Source: Streptomyces rubrogriseus (GTDB taxonomy: Bacteria; Actinomycetota; Actinomycetes; Streptomycetales; Streptomycetaceae). From it: a DNA stretch of 64,000 nucleotides. How positions within the stretch are numbered: position 1 is the first letter of the stretch; the number at the start of each line of letters is the position of its first letter. Below the pieces are notes generated by a model. That model was not told the origin of the DNA. It saw only the letters and a program-made list of their open reading frames with translations, and ran no database searches. The DNA lies in assembly GCF_027947575.1 (NCBI RefSeq), contig NZ_CP116256.1:5952001-6016000 (forward strand), given 5' to 3'. Position numbers and translations under genes: made by a program. Below are positions 16,397 through 25,878 of this stretch, piece after piece.

Positions 16397-17287
16397 ATGA
16401 GCACGCTCCCCAAGGTCGCCTGGATCGGTCTCGGCATCATGGGCTCGCCCATGTCCGAGAACCTGATCAAGGCGGGTTACCAGGTCACCGGCTTCACCCT
16501 GGAGCAGGAGAAGCTGGACCGCCTCGCCGCCGCCGGCGGCAACGTGGCCGGTTCGATCGCCGAGGCCGTCCGCGACGCCGACGTCGTCGTGACCATGGTG
16601 CCCGCGTCGCCGCAGGTCGAGGCCATCGCCTACGGCCCCGACGGCATCCTGGAGAACGCGAAGTCCGGCGCGCTGCTGGTCGACATGTCCTCGATCACCC
16701 CGCAGACCTCGGTGGACCTCGCCAAGGCCGCGAAGGACAAGGGCATCCGCGTCCTGGACGCCCCCGTCTCCGGTGGCGAGGCCGGCGCGATCGAGGCCGT
16801 GCTGTCCATCATGGTCGGCGGCGAGCAGGCCGACTTCGACGAGGCCAAGCCGCTCCTGGAGGCGCTCGGCAAGACCATCGTGCTGTGCGGTCCGCACGGC
16901 TCGGGCCAGACCGTGAAGGCCGCCAACCAGCTGATCGTCGCCGTCAACATCCAGGCGTGCGCCGAGGCCGTGGTCTTCCTGGAGAAGTCCGGCGTGGACC
17001 TGAAGGCCGCCCTGGACGTCCTGGGCGGCGGCCTGGCCGGCTCGACCGTGCTGACCCGGAAGAAGGACAACTTCCTCGGCCGCGACTTCAAGCCGGGCTT
17101 CCGCATCGACCTGCACCACAAGGACATGGGCATCGTCACCGACGCCGCCCGCAACGTGGGCGCCGCGCTGCCGGTGGGCGCCGTGGTGGCCCAGCTGGTC
17201 GCCTCGCTGCGCGCCCAGGGTGACGGCGGCCTGGACCACTCGGCCCTGCTGCGGGCCGTGGAGCGCCTCTCCGGCGCCCAGGTCTGA
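16397..17287 (+). CDS. glxR: Tartronate semialdehyde reductase (2-hydroxy-3-oxopropionate reductase)
   Basis: 296 residues, beta-hydroxyacid dehydrogenase family. It reduces tartronate semialdehyde to D-glycerate with NAD(P)H. Visible are the dinucleotide loop GLGIMGSPMSENL (11-23), the substrate motif DAPVSGGEAGA, the catalytic Lys in KAANQLIVAVN and the C-terminal KDMGIVTDAARN. It is co-oriented with hyi and probably co-transcribed; AGAGAGG stands before the ATG. It acts on the product of glyoxylate carboligase, encoded 3 kb away on the other strand. Confidence 0.93.
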   Translation: MSTLPKVAWIGLGIMGSPMSENLIKAGYQVTGFTLEQEKLDRLAAAGGNVAGSIAEAVRDADVVVTMVPASPQVEAIAYGPDGILENAKSGALLVDMSSITPQTSVDLAKAAKDKGIRVLDAPVSGGEAGAIEAVLSIMVGGEQADFDEAKPLLEALGKTIVLCGPHGSGQTVKAANQLIVAVNIQACAEAVVFLEKSGVDLKAALDVLGGGLAGSTVLTRKKDNFLGRDFKPGFRIDLHHKDMGIVTDAARNVGAALPVGAVVAQLVASLRAQGDGGLDHSALLRAVERLSGAQV

Positions 17288-17372
17288 GGCACCCGCCCCG
17301 AGACCTCCGGGTGGCGCCGCCGCTGACACCTGTCATGTCGCGCCCGAGCGGCGGCGCCGCCCGGAACCCACT

Positions 17373-17450
17373 TCAACAAACTGTTGACGTGCCACAGTCC
17401 CAAATCTAGGCTCCACGAAGCGGAAACGAGTTTCCACTAGATGTTTCCGC
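17373..17450 (+). promoter_or_regulatory. Catalase promoter with two operator-like dyads
   Basis: -35 TTGACG (17384-17389) and -10 TAGGCT (17407-17412) are 17 bases apart. The dyad TCAACA-N3-TGTTGA (17373-17387) overlaps the -35, as at the urate operon. Just past the expected start is GGAAAC-GA-GTTTCC (17422-17435); GCGGAAAC and GTTTCCGC also make a wider dyad (17420-17450). Two different regulators could act here, tying catalase to both urate and glyoxylate use. Confidence 0.6.
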
Positions 17451-17485
17451 TGAACCCTCGTCTGCAAGGCCACGGAAGGTCCACG

Positions 17486-18949
17486 ATGTCGCAGCGCGTG
17501 CTCACCACCGAGTCCGGCGCCCCGGTCGCCGACAACCAGAACTCCGCTTCCGCCGGCATCGGCGGCCCCCTCCTGATCCAGGACCAGCACCTCATCGAGA
17601 AGCTCGCCCGGTTCAACCGCGAGCGCATCCCGGAGCGCGTGGTGCACGCCCGCGGCTCCGGCGCCTACGGCCACTTCGAGGTGACCGACGACGTCAGCGG
17701 CTTCACCCACGCCGACTTCCTGAACACGGTCGGCAAGCGCACCGAGGTCTTCCTGCGCTTCTCCACGGTGGCCGACTCGCTCGGCGGCGCGGACGCGGTC
17801 CGCGACCCGCGGGGCTTCGCGCTGAAGTTCTACACCGAGGAGGGCAACTACGACCTCGTCGGCAACAACACCCCGGTGTTCTTCATCAAGGACCCGATCA
17901 AGTTCCCGGACTTCATCCACTCGCAGAAGCGCGACCCGTTCACGGGCCGTCAGGAGCCGGACAACGTCTTCGACTTCTGGGCGCACTCCCCCGAGGCGAC
18001 GCACCAGATCACCTGGCTGATGGGCGACCGCGGCATCCCGGCGTCCTACCGCCACATGGACGGCTTCGGCTCGCACACCTACCAGTGGACGAACGCCAAG
18101 GGCGAGTCCTTCTTCGTCAAGTACCACTTCAAGACGGACCAGGGCATCCGCTGCCTGACCGCCGACGAGGCCGCGAAGCTCGCGGGCGAGGACCCGACCT
18201 CGCACCAGACGGACCTGGTGCAGGCGATCGAGCGGGGCGTGTACCCGTCCTGGACGCTGCACGTGCAGCTGATGCCGGTGGCCGAGGCGGCGAACTACCG
18301 CTTCAACCCGTTCGACGTGACCAAGGTGTGGCCGCACGCCGACTACCCGCTCAAGCGGGTCGGCCGGCTGGTGCTCGACCGCAACCCGGACAACGTCTTC
18401 GCGGAGGTCGAGCAGGCCGCGTTCTCGCCGAACAACTTCGTCCCCGGCATCGGTCCCTCCCCCGACAAGATGCTCCAGGGCCGCCTGTTCGCCTACGCGG
18501 ACGCGCACCGCTACCGTCTGGGCGTCAACCACACCCAGCTCGCGGTGAACGCCCCGAAGGCCGTGCCCGGCGGCGCCGCCAACTACGGCCGCGACGGTCT
18601 GATGGCGGCCAACCCGCAGGGCCGGTACGCCAAGAACTACGAGCCGAACTCCTACGACGGCCCGGCCGAGACCGGCACGCCGCTGGCGGCCCCGCTCGCG
18701 GTGTCCGGCCACACCGGCACCCACGAGGCACCGCTGCACACCAAGGACGACCACTTCGTGCAGGCCGGTGCGCTGTACCGGCTGATGAGCGAGGACGAGA
18801 AGCAGCGCCTGGTCGCGAACCTCGCCGGCGGTCTGTCCCAGGTCTCGCGCAACGACGTCGTGGAGAAGAACCTCGCGCACTTCCACGCGGCCGACCCCGA
18901 GTACGGCAAGCGCGTCGAGGAGGCGGTCCGCGCCCTGCGCGAGGACTGA
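17486..18949 (+). CDS. Monofunctional haem catalase
   Basis: 487 residues, the size of small-subunit (clade 3) catalases. It splits H2O2 to water and O2. Active-site marks: [20 protein letters not shown] with the catalytic His, [11 protein letters not shown] with the catalytic Asn, and [14 protein letters not shown] with the proximal haem-ligand Tyr. The frame extends 15 codons upstream, but the ATG at 17486 (after GGAAGG) matches the family start. It lies 198 bases after glxR with its own promoter. Uricase makes H2O2, which explains its place in this block. Confidence 0.93.
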   Translation: MSQRVLTTESGAPVADNQNSASAGIGGPLLIQDQHLIEKLARFNRERIPERVVHARGSGAYGHFEVTDDVSGFTHADFLNTVGKRTEVFLRFSTVADSLGGADAVRDPRGFALKFYTEEGNYDLVGNNTPVFFIKDPIKFPDFIHSQKRDPFTGRQEPDNVFDFWAHSPEATHQITWLMGDRGIPASYRHMDGFGSHTYQWTNAKGESFFVKYHFKTDQGIRCLTADEAAKLAGEDPTSHQTDLVQAIERGVYPSWTLHVQLMPVAEAANYRFNPFDVTKVWPHADYPLKRVGRLVLDRNPDNVFAEVEQAAFSPNNFVPGIGPSPDKMLQGRLFAYADAHRYRLGVNHTQLAVNAPKAVPGGAANYGRDGLMAANPQGRYAKNYEPNSYDGPAETGTPLAAPLAVSGHTGTHEAPLHTKDDHFVQAGALYRLMSEDEKQRLVANLAGGLSQVSRNDVVEKNLAHFHAADPEYGKRVEEAVRALRED

Positions 18950-18960
18950 TCCACCGGCTC

Positions 18961-18999
18961 GCGCACGGGACCCGGCGGGGAGGCCGGGACCGTGTGCGC
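18961..18999 (+). terminator. Imperfect hairpin after catalase
   Basis: GCGCAC...CCCGGC (18961-18976) can pair with GCCGGG...GTGTGCGC (18983-18999), beginning 11 bases after the catalase stop. Confidence 0.55.
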
Positions 19000-19112
19000 G
19001 GCCCGCGCAGGCACCGAAGCGGCCCGGATGAGGGGTGACCGCCAGGTGCCGGCGCGGGCAGGGCGAGGACCGCGGCGGCCTGCGAGCCAGTGCGGTGGTG
19101 AAGGGCAAGGAC

Positions 19113-19347
19113 GTTCCTCCTACGACCTGAGGGGAGGAACCGTCCCGGTCCGTCGCACCGCCGCGGTCCCAGCCACCCGCCTCTCGTGATCGAGAGGCCC
19201 CACATACTCCGTCCGGCGGCGCGAACGACCTGTCGCGCCCAGCCTCGCGCCGCCGGACGGGCACCACGTGAAGACGCCTCGCACCGAGAACCTTCACCGG
19301 CCGAGCAGCGCCGGATGCGGACGGTCCCGCATCCGGCGCTGCTCGGC
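19113..19347. repeat. Cluster of four inverted repeats
   Basis: The 442-base gap after catalase holds no credible gene but four hairpins: GTTCCTCC/GGAGGAAC (19113-19140), CCTCTCG/CGAGAGG with a 4-base loop (19180-19197), a perfect 16-bp stem (19209-19224 with 19245-19260, 20-base loop) and a perfect 21-bp stem (19300-19320 with 19327-19347, 6-base loop). The last ends 44 bases before the next ATG and would fold in its leader. Confidence 0.75.
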
Positions 19348-19391
19348 GTTCACCGGGTGCGGATTCTCCTCCCGCGCAGCAGCCTGGAGGC

Positions 19392-19643
19392 ATGGCAACC
19401 GCACACCCGCCCGAGCGTCCGCACATCGTCGTCCACTCCCCCGCCCTCGACGGCTCCCGCCGGGTCACCTCGGGCGAGGAGACCCTGGGCGTCGCCTCGC
19501 ACGTCGACGACGTGGCCGAGCTGCTGCGGCTGGCCGACCTGTACGTGACCGACGTCGAGTCGAGCGACCTGGTCGAGTGGCAGGGCGGCGGCCCGGAGGA
19601 CTGGCCGGGGCTGCACGAGCACCACGAGCACCGCGCTGACTGA
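19392..19643 (+). CDS. Small conserved protein of unknown function
   Basis: 83 residues, acidic and soluble, with no cysteine. The centre (VTSGEETLGVASHVDDVAEL split by short turns, then LRLADLYVTDVESSDLVEW) suggests one small alpha/beta domain; the end is His/Glu rich. GGAGGC is just upstream of the ATG. I do not recognise the family. Codon bias supports a real gene. The preceding leader contains strong hairpins, which may control it. Confidence 0.7.
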   Translation: MATAHPPERPHIVVHSPALDGSRRVTSGEETLGVASHVDDVAELLRLADLYVTDVESSDLVEWQGGGPEDWPGLHEHHEHRAD

Positions 19644-19710
19644 ACGCGCGTAGGAGTCACCCGCAGCGGGCACAACCCCGGCACAACACGGGGCGCACGG
19701 GGGTGGTGTC

Positions 19711-20358
19711 GTGGACGGTGGCACGGAGATCGGGTGGGAGCCGCACGAGGTCGCGCTGCTGGGCGGCGGGCCGCGGGCCGCCGTCACGGTGGCGGTGGTA
19801 GCCCTGCACCTGCTGGGCGCCGTGGAGACCGGCCCGGGCCGGACGCTGTGCGCGACGGGCCCGGAGCCGGAGGGACTGGGGCCGTTCGAGGGGACCGTCC
19901 TGGACTGCCTGCGCGAGCCGCTCACCGCCCGCGAGCTGGTCCGGCACGCCGACGTGCGGCTGGCCCTGGCCCTGACCCGCATCCCGCTCGCGGAGGACGG
20001 ACTGCTGACCCACCCCTGGCTCAGGCCCACCCGGGGTGCCCGCCGGCGCGTGGCGTTCTGGCGGGAGCGGCATCCGCTGCCGGCGGTCAGGCACGGGCTG
20101 ACGGACGAGGACACGCTGCTCGCGGTCGCCCTGCACGGTGATGCCGCCCTGCGCCTGCTCCTGCCCCGCTTCGCGCTGCGGACCGGACTGATGGACCCGG
20201 GCGCACCGGCCGACGGGGTGCGCTTCTCGCTGGGCCGGGGCAGGTTCCTGAGGTGGCGCGACGAGTACGAGGACTCGGTCTCGGGCGACTGGGGCGGCAC
20301 GGGCCACGGGGACCATTCGGGCGGCTGCGGTTCGGGGGGCGGCGGCGGCTCGGACTGA
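19711..20358 (+). CDS. TIGR04222-like protein with Gly/Ser tail
   Basis: 215 residues from a GTG. Layout fits the actinobacterial TIGR04222 group: N-terminal EPHEVALLGGGPRAAVTVAVVAL, a helical middle with VLDCLREPLTARELV, and a C-terminal tail rich in Gly, Ser and one Cys (GGCGSGGGGGSD). Many relatives have membrane helices before the tail; here the hydrophobic segments (residues ~18-35 and ~140-155) are short, so membrane insertion is doubtful. Function of the group is unknown. It starts 67 bases after the 83-residue gene and converges on glyoxylate carboligase. Confidence 0.75.
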   Translation: MDGGTEIGWEPHEVALLGGGPRAAVTVAVVALHLLGAVETGPGRTLCATGPEPEGLGPFEGTVLDCLREPLTARELVRHADVRLALALTRIPLAEDGLLTHPWLRPTRGARRRVAFWRERHPLPAVRHGLTDEDTLLAVALHGDAALRLLLPRFALRTGLMDPGAPADGVRFSLGRGRFLRWRDEYEDSVSGDWGGTGHGDHSGGCGSGGGGGSD

Positions 20359-20362
20359 GCGC

Positions 20363-20464
20363 GCGCACATGGGCTCCGTACACACGTAGGGCCCGCACAC
20401 CACGGGCCCGTACACGTGGGGGCTCGCACACGTGGGGCCCGCACACGTGGGGCCCGTACACAGG
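20363..20464. repeat. Degenerate tandem repeat of a CRCACACGTGGGGC-type unit
   Basis: About seven units of 12-17 bases follow one another, each built on C(G)YACACGTGGGG; two adjacent units (CGCACACGTGGGGCC) are identical. Several contain the palindrome CACGTG. It lies directly between the stop of the TIGR04222-like gene and the terminator hairpin. No function is known to me. Confidence 0.8.
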
Positions 20465-20465
20465 T

Positions 20466-20507
20466 GAGAGCGGCCCGTCCCCCCGAGGAGTGGGACGGGC
20501 CGCTCTC
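20466..20507. terminator. 16-bp perfect hairpin between convergent genes
   Basis: 20466-20481 (GAGAGCGGCCCGTCCC) is the exact complement of 20492-20507, with a 10-base loop. It serves glyoxylate carboligase (-, ends 20528) and the TIGR04222-like gene (+). Confidence 0.85.
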
Positions 20508-20527
20508 GGCCCTGGGCGCCGGGTCCG

Positions 20528-22312
<1,785 letters not shown>

Positions 22313-22383
22313 CGAGTACTCCTGATCCGGCTGTCGGATTCGCACTCCCGTCGCGCCCCGCGGTGAGCTTCTTCCGTAGCAAC

Positions 22384-22398
22384 TTCCGTATAGCGAAA
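22384..22398 (-). promoter_or_regulatory. Dyad upstream of glyoxylate carboligase
   Basis: The minus strand reads TTTCGCTATACGGAA, 11 of 15 positions equal to the dyad before hyi. Neighbouring CTTCCGTAGC (22371-22380) adds another half-site. It lies 72 bases before the gcl ATG, a reasonable operator position for the same regulator (AllR type, inferred). Confidence 0.45.
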
Positions 22399-22467
22399 TT
22401 TGTTTTCTACGATCTGGAAGTAATGTAAGTGGGCAGCCGGGGGCCGTCAAGAGAGGACGATGGGGTC

Positions 22468-23151
22468 ATGTCCGAGACCATCTCGGTGTGCTGCACCGCC
22501 TGCGGGCGCCGGCACCGCTACACGGCACCGTCGTACCCCTGCGTGTGCGGGGCGCCCGTCGCCCCGGAGCTGGATCCGCGCGGGGCCGCCACCGCGGTCA
22601 CCCGGCGGGCCTGGGACGAGGAGTGGATCGGGGTGCGCTGCGCGGCCTGCGGGACCGAGAGCCGGTGGCCGCGGCCGGAGCTGGGCTGCCCCTGCGGGAC
22701 GGTGCTGTGCGTGCCGGTGGACGCCGCGGCCGCGGGCCGGTCCGGGCGCACTCCGGGGTCACGGGTCCCGGCGCACCGGGCCGTTCCGGTCCGCACCGCC
22801 CGCGACGCGGTCACGGCCGCCGTGCTGTACCTGCGCGGCCTCGGCCACCGGGACGTGCGCCGCGCGGACCAGCGCCCGCTGTCCGGCATCGGACTGGCGG
22901 CGCCCGGCCTCGTCGTCCAGGTGGATCCGACGGTGGGCCCGGCCTCGGTGCGGGACGTGGAGTGCCTGTGGCTGACGGCCATGGCGGAGTCGGCGCGGGG
23001 GGTGTACTTCTCGCTCGCCGGGTACGCCGAGGACGCCCGGGTCCGCGGCGACCTGCTGGACGTCGCGCTGTTCGTGCTCGACCCGTCGGGCGTGCCGCGC
23101 CCGGCGAACGCGCCGGCCGTGGCGCTGGACGCCACGGCCGGCCGGGACTGA
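22468..23151 (+). CDS. Zinc-ribbon protein with Mrr-like nuclease-fold domain
   Basis: 227 residues. Two CxxC zinc ribbons occupy the first 85 residues (CCTACGRRH ... PCVCGAP; CAACGTESRW ... CPCGTVLC). Residues ~115-215 match the restriction-endonuclease/Mrr fold by pattern: ARDAVTAAVLYLRGLGHRDV, then LVVQVDPT, then the helix and strand GVYFSLAGYAEDARV ... DVALFVLDPSG. In active Mrr proteins the middle strand reads QxK; here it is QVDP, and the upstream Asp is replaced, so cleavage activity looks lost. It may only bind DNA. It is divergent from gcl, with a 155-base gap. Confidence 0.75.
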   Translation: MSETISVCCTACGRRHRYTAPSYPCVCGAPVAPELDPRGAATAVTRRAWDEEWIGVRCAACGTESRWPRPELGCPCGTVLCVPVDAAAAGRSGRTPGSRVPAHRAVPVRTARDAVTAAVLYLRGLGHRDVRRADQRPLSGIGLAAPGLVVQVDPTVGPASVRDVECLWLTAMAESARGVYFSLAGYAEDARVRGDLLDVALFVLDPSGVPRPANAPAVALDATAGRD

Positions 23152-23159
23152 CGCGGCGG

Positions 23160-25412
23160 CTACCTCGCCGCGAACCCGAAGGTGGTGCCGGAGGCGGGGA
23201 GACCGCCCTGTCCCGGCTGGTAGGCGGTGACCGCGGTGTTGGTCTCGCCGAGGGTCACGTTGGACATCGGCAGGGCGTACAGCGCACCGGTGCTGGTCGG
23301 ACCGTAGGGCATGCCCACGTACAGGTGGGTGCCGGTGAAGTGGAGACTGGAGCCGAGGCGCTGGTTCGCGCCCGGGGTCCCTGGGATGCCGTCGCCGTCG
23401 CCGGACTCGATCCACTTGTCGTTGGCGCCGGGCGAACCGAGCAGCGAGAAGACGTGCACCGCGCCGGCACTGGCCGCCGAGCCGAGTGCCTCGTCCGGGA
23501 TGCCGACGGCCAGCTTCATCGTCGCCGTGGTGCTCACCGCGCGCGGCGCGGTGTTGACGGCGGTGAGGGTGGACCCGAAGTGGTCGCCCGCCTCCGAGGC
23601 ACCGGAGACGTCGTCCTCGTTGGTGCCGGAGTAGAAGCCGTTGAGCTGCTTGTAGGTGCCGTCGGCGGCGATCCGGAAGGTGTAGACGCTGCCCGCCTCC
23701 GCCTTGTTCGCACCGTTGATGCTCAGGGTCTCGCCCGGTGAACCGACCGCGAGGATCGACTCGTCGGCGCGCGCCGCACCGGACGGACGGTACGGGGCGA
23801 GGGCCAGGGCCGCGCCGAAGCGGTCACCGGCCTCGGCACCGCCGGAGACGGTGTCCAGGTCCTGGTCGAGACCGAACAGCGGGGTGGGCCGCTTCTCGCT
23901 GTTCAGCGTGTGCGAGAAGACCGCGAGGTTGCCGGCGGCGGCGTCCGCGCCGATGGCCTCCTCGGGCGCGCCGATGACGAGGTGGTTGGCGTCGGCGGCG
24001 AGCACCGCGCCGAAACCGTCGTTCGCCTCGACGGCGCCGGGCACGTCCAGCCGGTCCTGGTGGATGCCCGCGTTGGTGCCGCCCCGGACGTAGTAGACCT
24101 GGCCCGCCTTGGCGACGGTGCCGAGGCTCTCGCCCGGTACACCGATGGCGAGGAACGGCTCACCGGCGGCGGTGGTACCGGCCGCGAGTGCCTGCCCCAT
24201 CAGGTCGCCGGTCTCCGACGCGGAGGCGCCGATGGTCCCGTTTCCGGCCCCCTGCTCGAAGTGGGTGGCCTTGGTCGCCGAGGTGCCGAGACCGCCCCGG
24301 CCGCCGTGCAGGATGTCGACCATGCCCGCGTCGACGGCCTCGCCGAGGTTCTCGCGCGGAGTGCCGACCGCGAGGTCGCTGCACCCGTCCTCGTCGTAGT
24401 CGACGACGGCCAGCGCGGTGCCGAACTGGTCGTTGCCCTCGGAGCCGCCGGGGACCCAGTCGAGGTCCTGGGTGATCTCGGCGGTGCCCTTGCCGCCGCC
24501 GTAGACGACCCTGACCAGGCCCGCCTTGGCGTGTGTGTCGACGTCCGCCATCGGGTCGGCGACGGCGACGTCCTCGACGCCGTCGCAGTTGAAGTCGGTG
24601 ATCCGGTTGGCGCCGGTCTTGGACGCCACCCAGGAGCCGAGGTCGTCGACGCGGGCGACGATGCCGCCGGTGCGCGTCTCGGCGGCGTCGATGCCGAAGC
24701 AACCGCCCTGGTAGGAACGGCTGCTCAGGGCGGCCAGCCGCCGGGTGCCGTCCGCGGTGCGCACCAGCGGGCCGCCGGTGTCGCCCATGCAGGCGGCCGC
24801 GCCGTCCTTGCCGGTCACCGTCGCGGTGGTGGCGTCCGGCGCGTCCACCGAGAAGACGCCGGTGTGCAGGTTCAGCGGCGCCCACTCGGACGCGCTGCGG
24901 CCGTACCCGGCGAGCGTCAGCTCCTCGCCGGCGGTGGGGGCGGTGGTGGCCAGGGCGAGCGGGGTGACATTGGTGACCGGGCGGTTCAGCCGGGCCAGTA
25001 CCACGTCACGGTCGGTGCGCGGCACCAGCTCCACGACCTTGCGGACCGCGCCCCCCGTGCCGGTGAGGTCGGCCCGGCCGATGGTCGCGGTGGTGGCGAG
25101 GGCGGGCTTGCCCGGGGGCACCGCGAGGCTCTCGGCGGGGTTGTCGGCGAAGCAACTGGCGGCGGTCAGCAGCCACTCGGTGTCGACCAGGACGCCGGAG
25201 CAGCCGCGGTCGTGGCCGCCGATCACCAGCTGCGCGGTGTAGGCGTGCGTGGTGTCGGAGTCGGCGGCGGCGGGGCCGGTGACGGCGGCGGCCGGTGACG
25301 CCGTCATGAGCGCGGAGCCCGCGGCAAGGGCGACCGCTAGTGCGGCGAAGCGTATGGATCGGGGGTGGCCCACTGGTCTCGCGCGGTGCACGGATAACTC
25401 CTCAACTTTCAA
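23160..25412 (-). CDS. Secreted trypsin-fold / FG-GAP protein lacking catalytic residues
   Basis: 750 residues. After a basic N terminus a signal peptide ends near residue 43 (TASPAAA). Residues ~55-265 are a chymotrypsin-like domain, but the His motif reads LTAASC (Ser86 instead of His) and the Ser motif reads GDTGGP (Thr212 instead of Ser); Asp136 is kept. Peptidase activity is therefore very unlikely. Residues ~270-740 are repeated FG-GAP units (DFNCDGVEDVAVADP, DYDEDGCSDLAVGTP, FLAIGVPGE), giving a calcium-binding beta-propeller typical of adhesion proteins. It is the last gene of the exported-protein operon and overlaps the membrane gene by 4 bases. Confidence 0.88.
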   Translation of the reverse strand: MKVEELSVHRARPVGHPRSIRFAALAVALAAGSALMTASPAAAVTGPAAADSDTTHAYTAQLVIGGHDRGCSGVLVDTEWLLTAASCFADNPAESLAVPPGKPALATTATIGRADLTGTGGAVRKVVELVPRTDRDVVLARLNRPVTNVTPLALATTAPTAGEELTLAGYGRSASEWAPLNLHTGVFSVDAPDATTATVTGKDGAAACMGDTGGPLVRTADGTRRLAALSSRSYQGGCFGIDAAETRTGGIVARVDDLGSWVASKTGANRITDFNCDGVEDVAVADPMADVDTHAKAGLVRVVYGGGKGTAEITQDLDWVPGGSEGNDQFGTALAVVDYDEDGCSDLAVGTPRENLGEAVDAGMVDILHGGRGGLGTSATKATHFEQGAGNGTIGASASETGDLMGQALAAGTTAAGEPFLAIGVPGESLGTVAKAGQVYYVRGGTNAGIHQDRLDVPGAVEANDGFGAVLAADANHLVIGAPEEAIGADAAAGNLAVFSHTLNSEKRPTPLFGLDQDLDTVSGGAEAGDRFGAALALAPYRPSGAARADESILAVGSPGETLSINGANKAEAGSVYTFRIAADGTYKQLNGFYSGTNEDDVSGASEAGDHFGSTLTAVNTAPRAVSTTATMKLAVGIPDEALGSAASAGAVHVFSLLGSPGANDKWIESGDGDGIPGTPGANQRLGSSLHFTGTHLYVGMPYGPTSTGALYALPMSNVTLGETNTAVTAYQPGQGGLPASGTTFGFAAR

Positions 25413-25798
25413 TCAACGAAGTGCCAGAAATATGCCCCCACCCCGATGCAGACCGTGGCCGACCCAAACATCCAGTACAACGAGGGCATATTGACCGGAA
25501 CTTTGTCCCAGGGTTTTTCTTCCTGTTCCGCGATATCGGCCGCAACTCTTTTCGCAACGGGTACGAACATAACGACGAACATCAAGAGGGCGCCACAGTA
25601 GATGTACAAGGTGTGCGCGACGGAATAACTCTTCACCACAGCACTGGGCAGCAGGAAAACCCAGCCCGCAGGCGGGACCAGGACCATGCGCAGCCTTGCC
25701 TTGGGTGTCGGCATGACCCATGCCATCGCAGCCATGTATATGACAGTGACGCCTGCCGAAACCAGGAACCATTGGGTTGTGGTGATGTCAGCAGTCAC
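25409..25798 (-). CDS. Small four-helix membrane protein
   Basis: 129 residues with about four hydrophobic helices (near 10-28, 36-52, 60-82, 108-127) and a charged loop AEQEEKPWDK. No family recognised. It lies 80 bases after the ALF-repeat gene and its stop overlaps the start of the FG-GAP gene (ATGA). Its size, membrane topology and position immediately behind a large exported repeat protein are those of an immunity protein to a membrane-acting C-terminal domain. That role is a guess from context. Confidence 0.75.
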   Translation of the reverse strand: MTADITTTQWFLVSAGVTVIYMAAMAWVMPTPKARLRMVLVPPAGWVFLLPSAVVKSYSVAHTLYIYCGALLMFVVMFVPVAKRVAADIAEQEEKPWDKVPVNMPSLYWMFGSATVCIGVGAYFWHFVD

Positions 25799-25878
25799 GG
25801 TCGGAAGCCTCCTGAGCAGGATATTTCCCGCTGCTCCTCGAGCATTGAAATCCCGCCCAGGAGACTACCATTGTCATT

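Noticed and set aside
15446..17329. A 627-codon open frame antisense to hyi and glxR
   Set aside because: Spans two well-supported plus-strand genes and has no domain.
20363..20464. CRISPR array
   Set aside because: The repeats are tandem, degenerate and have no spacers; no cas genes are nearby.
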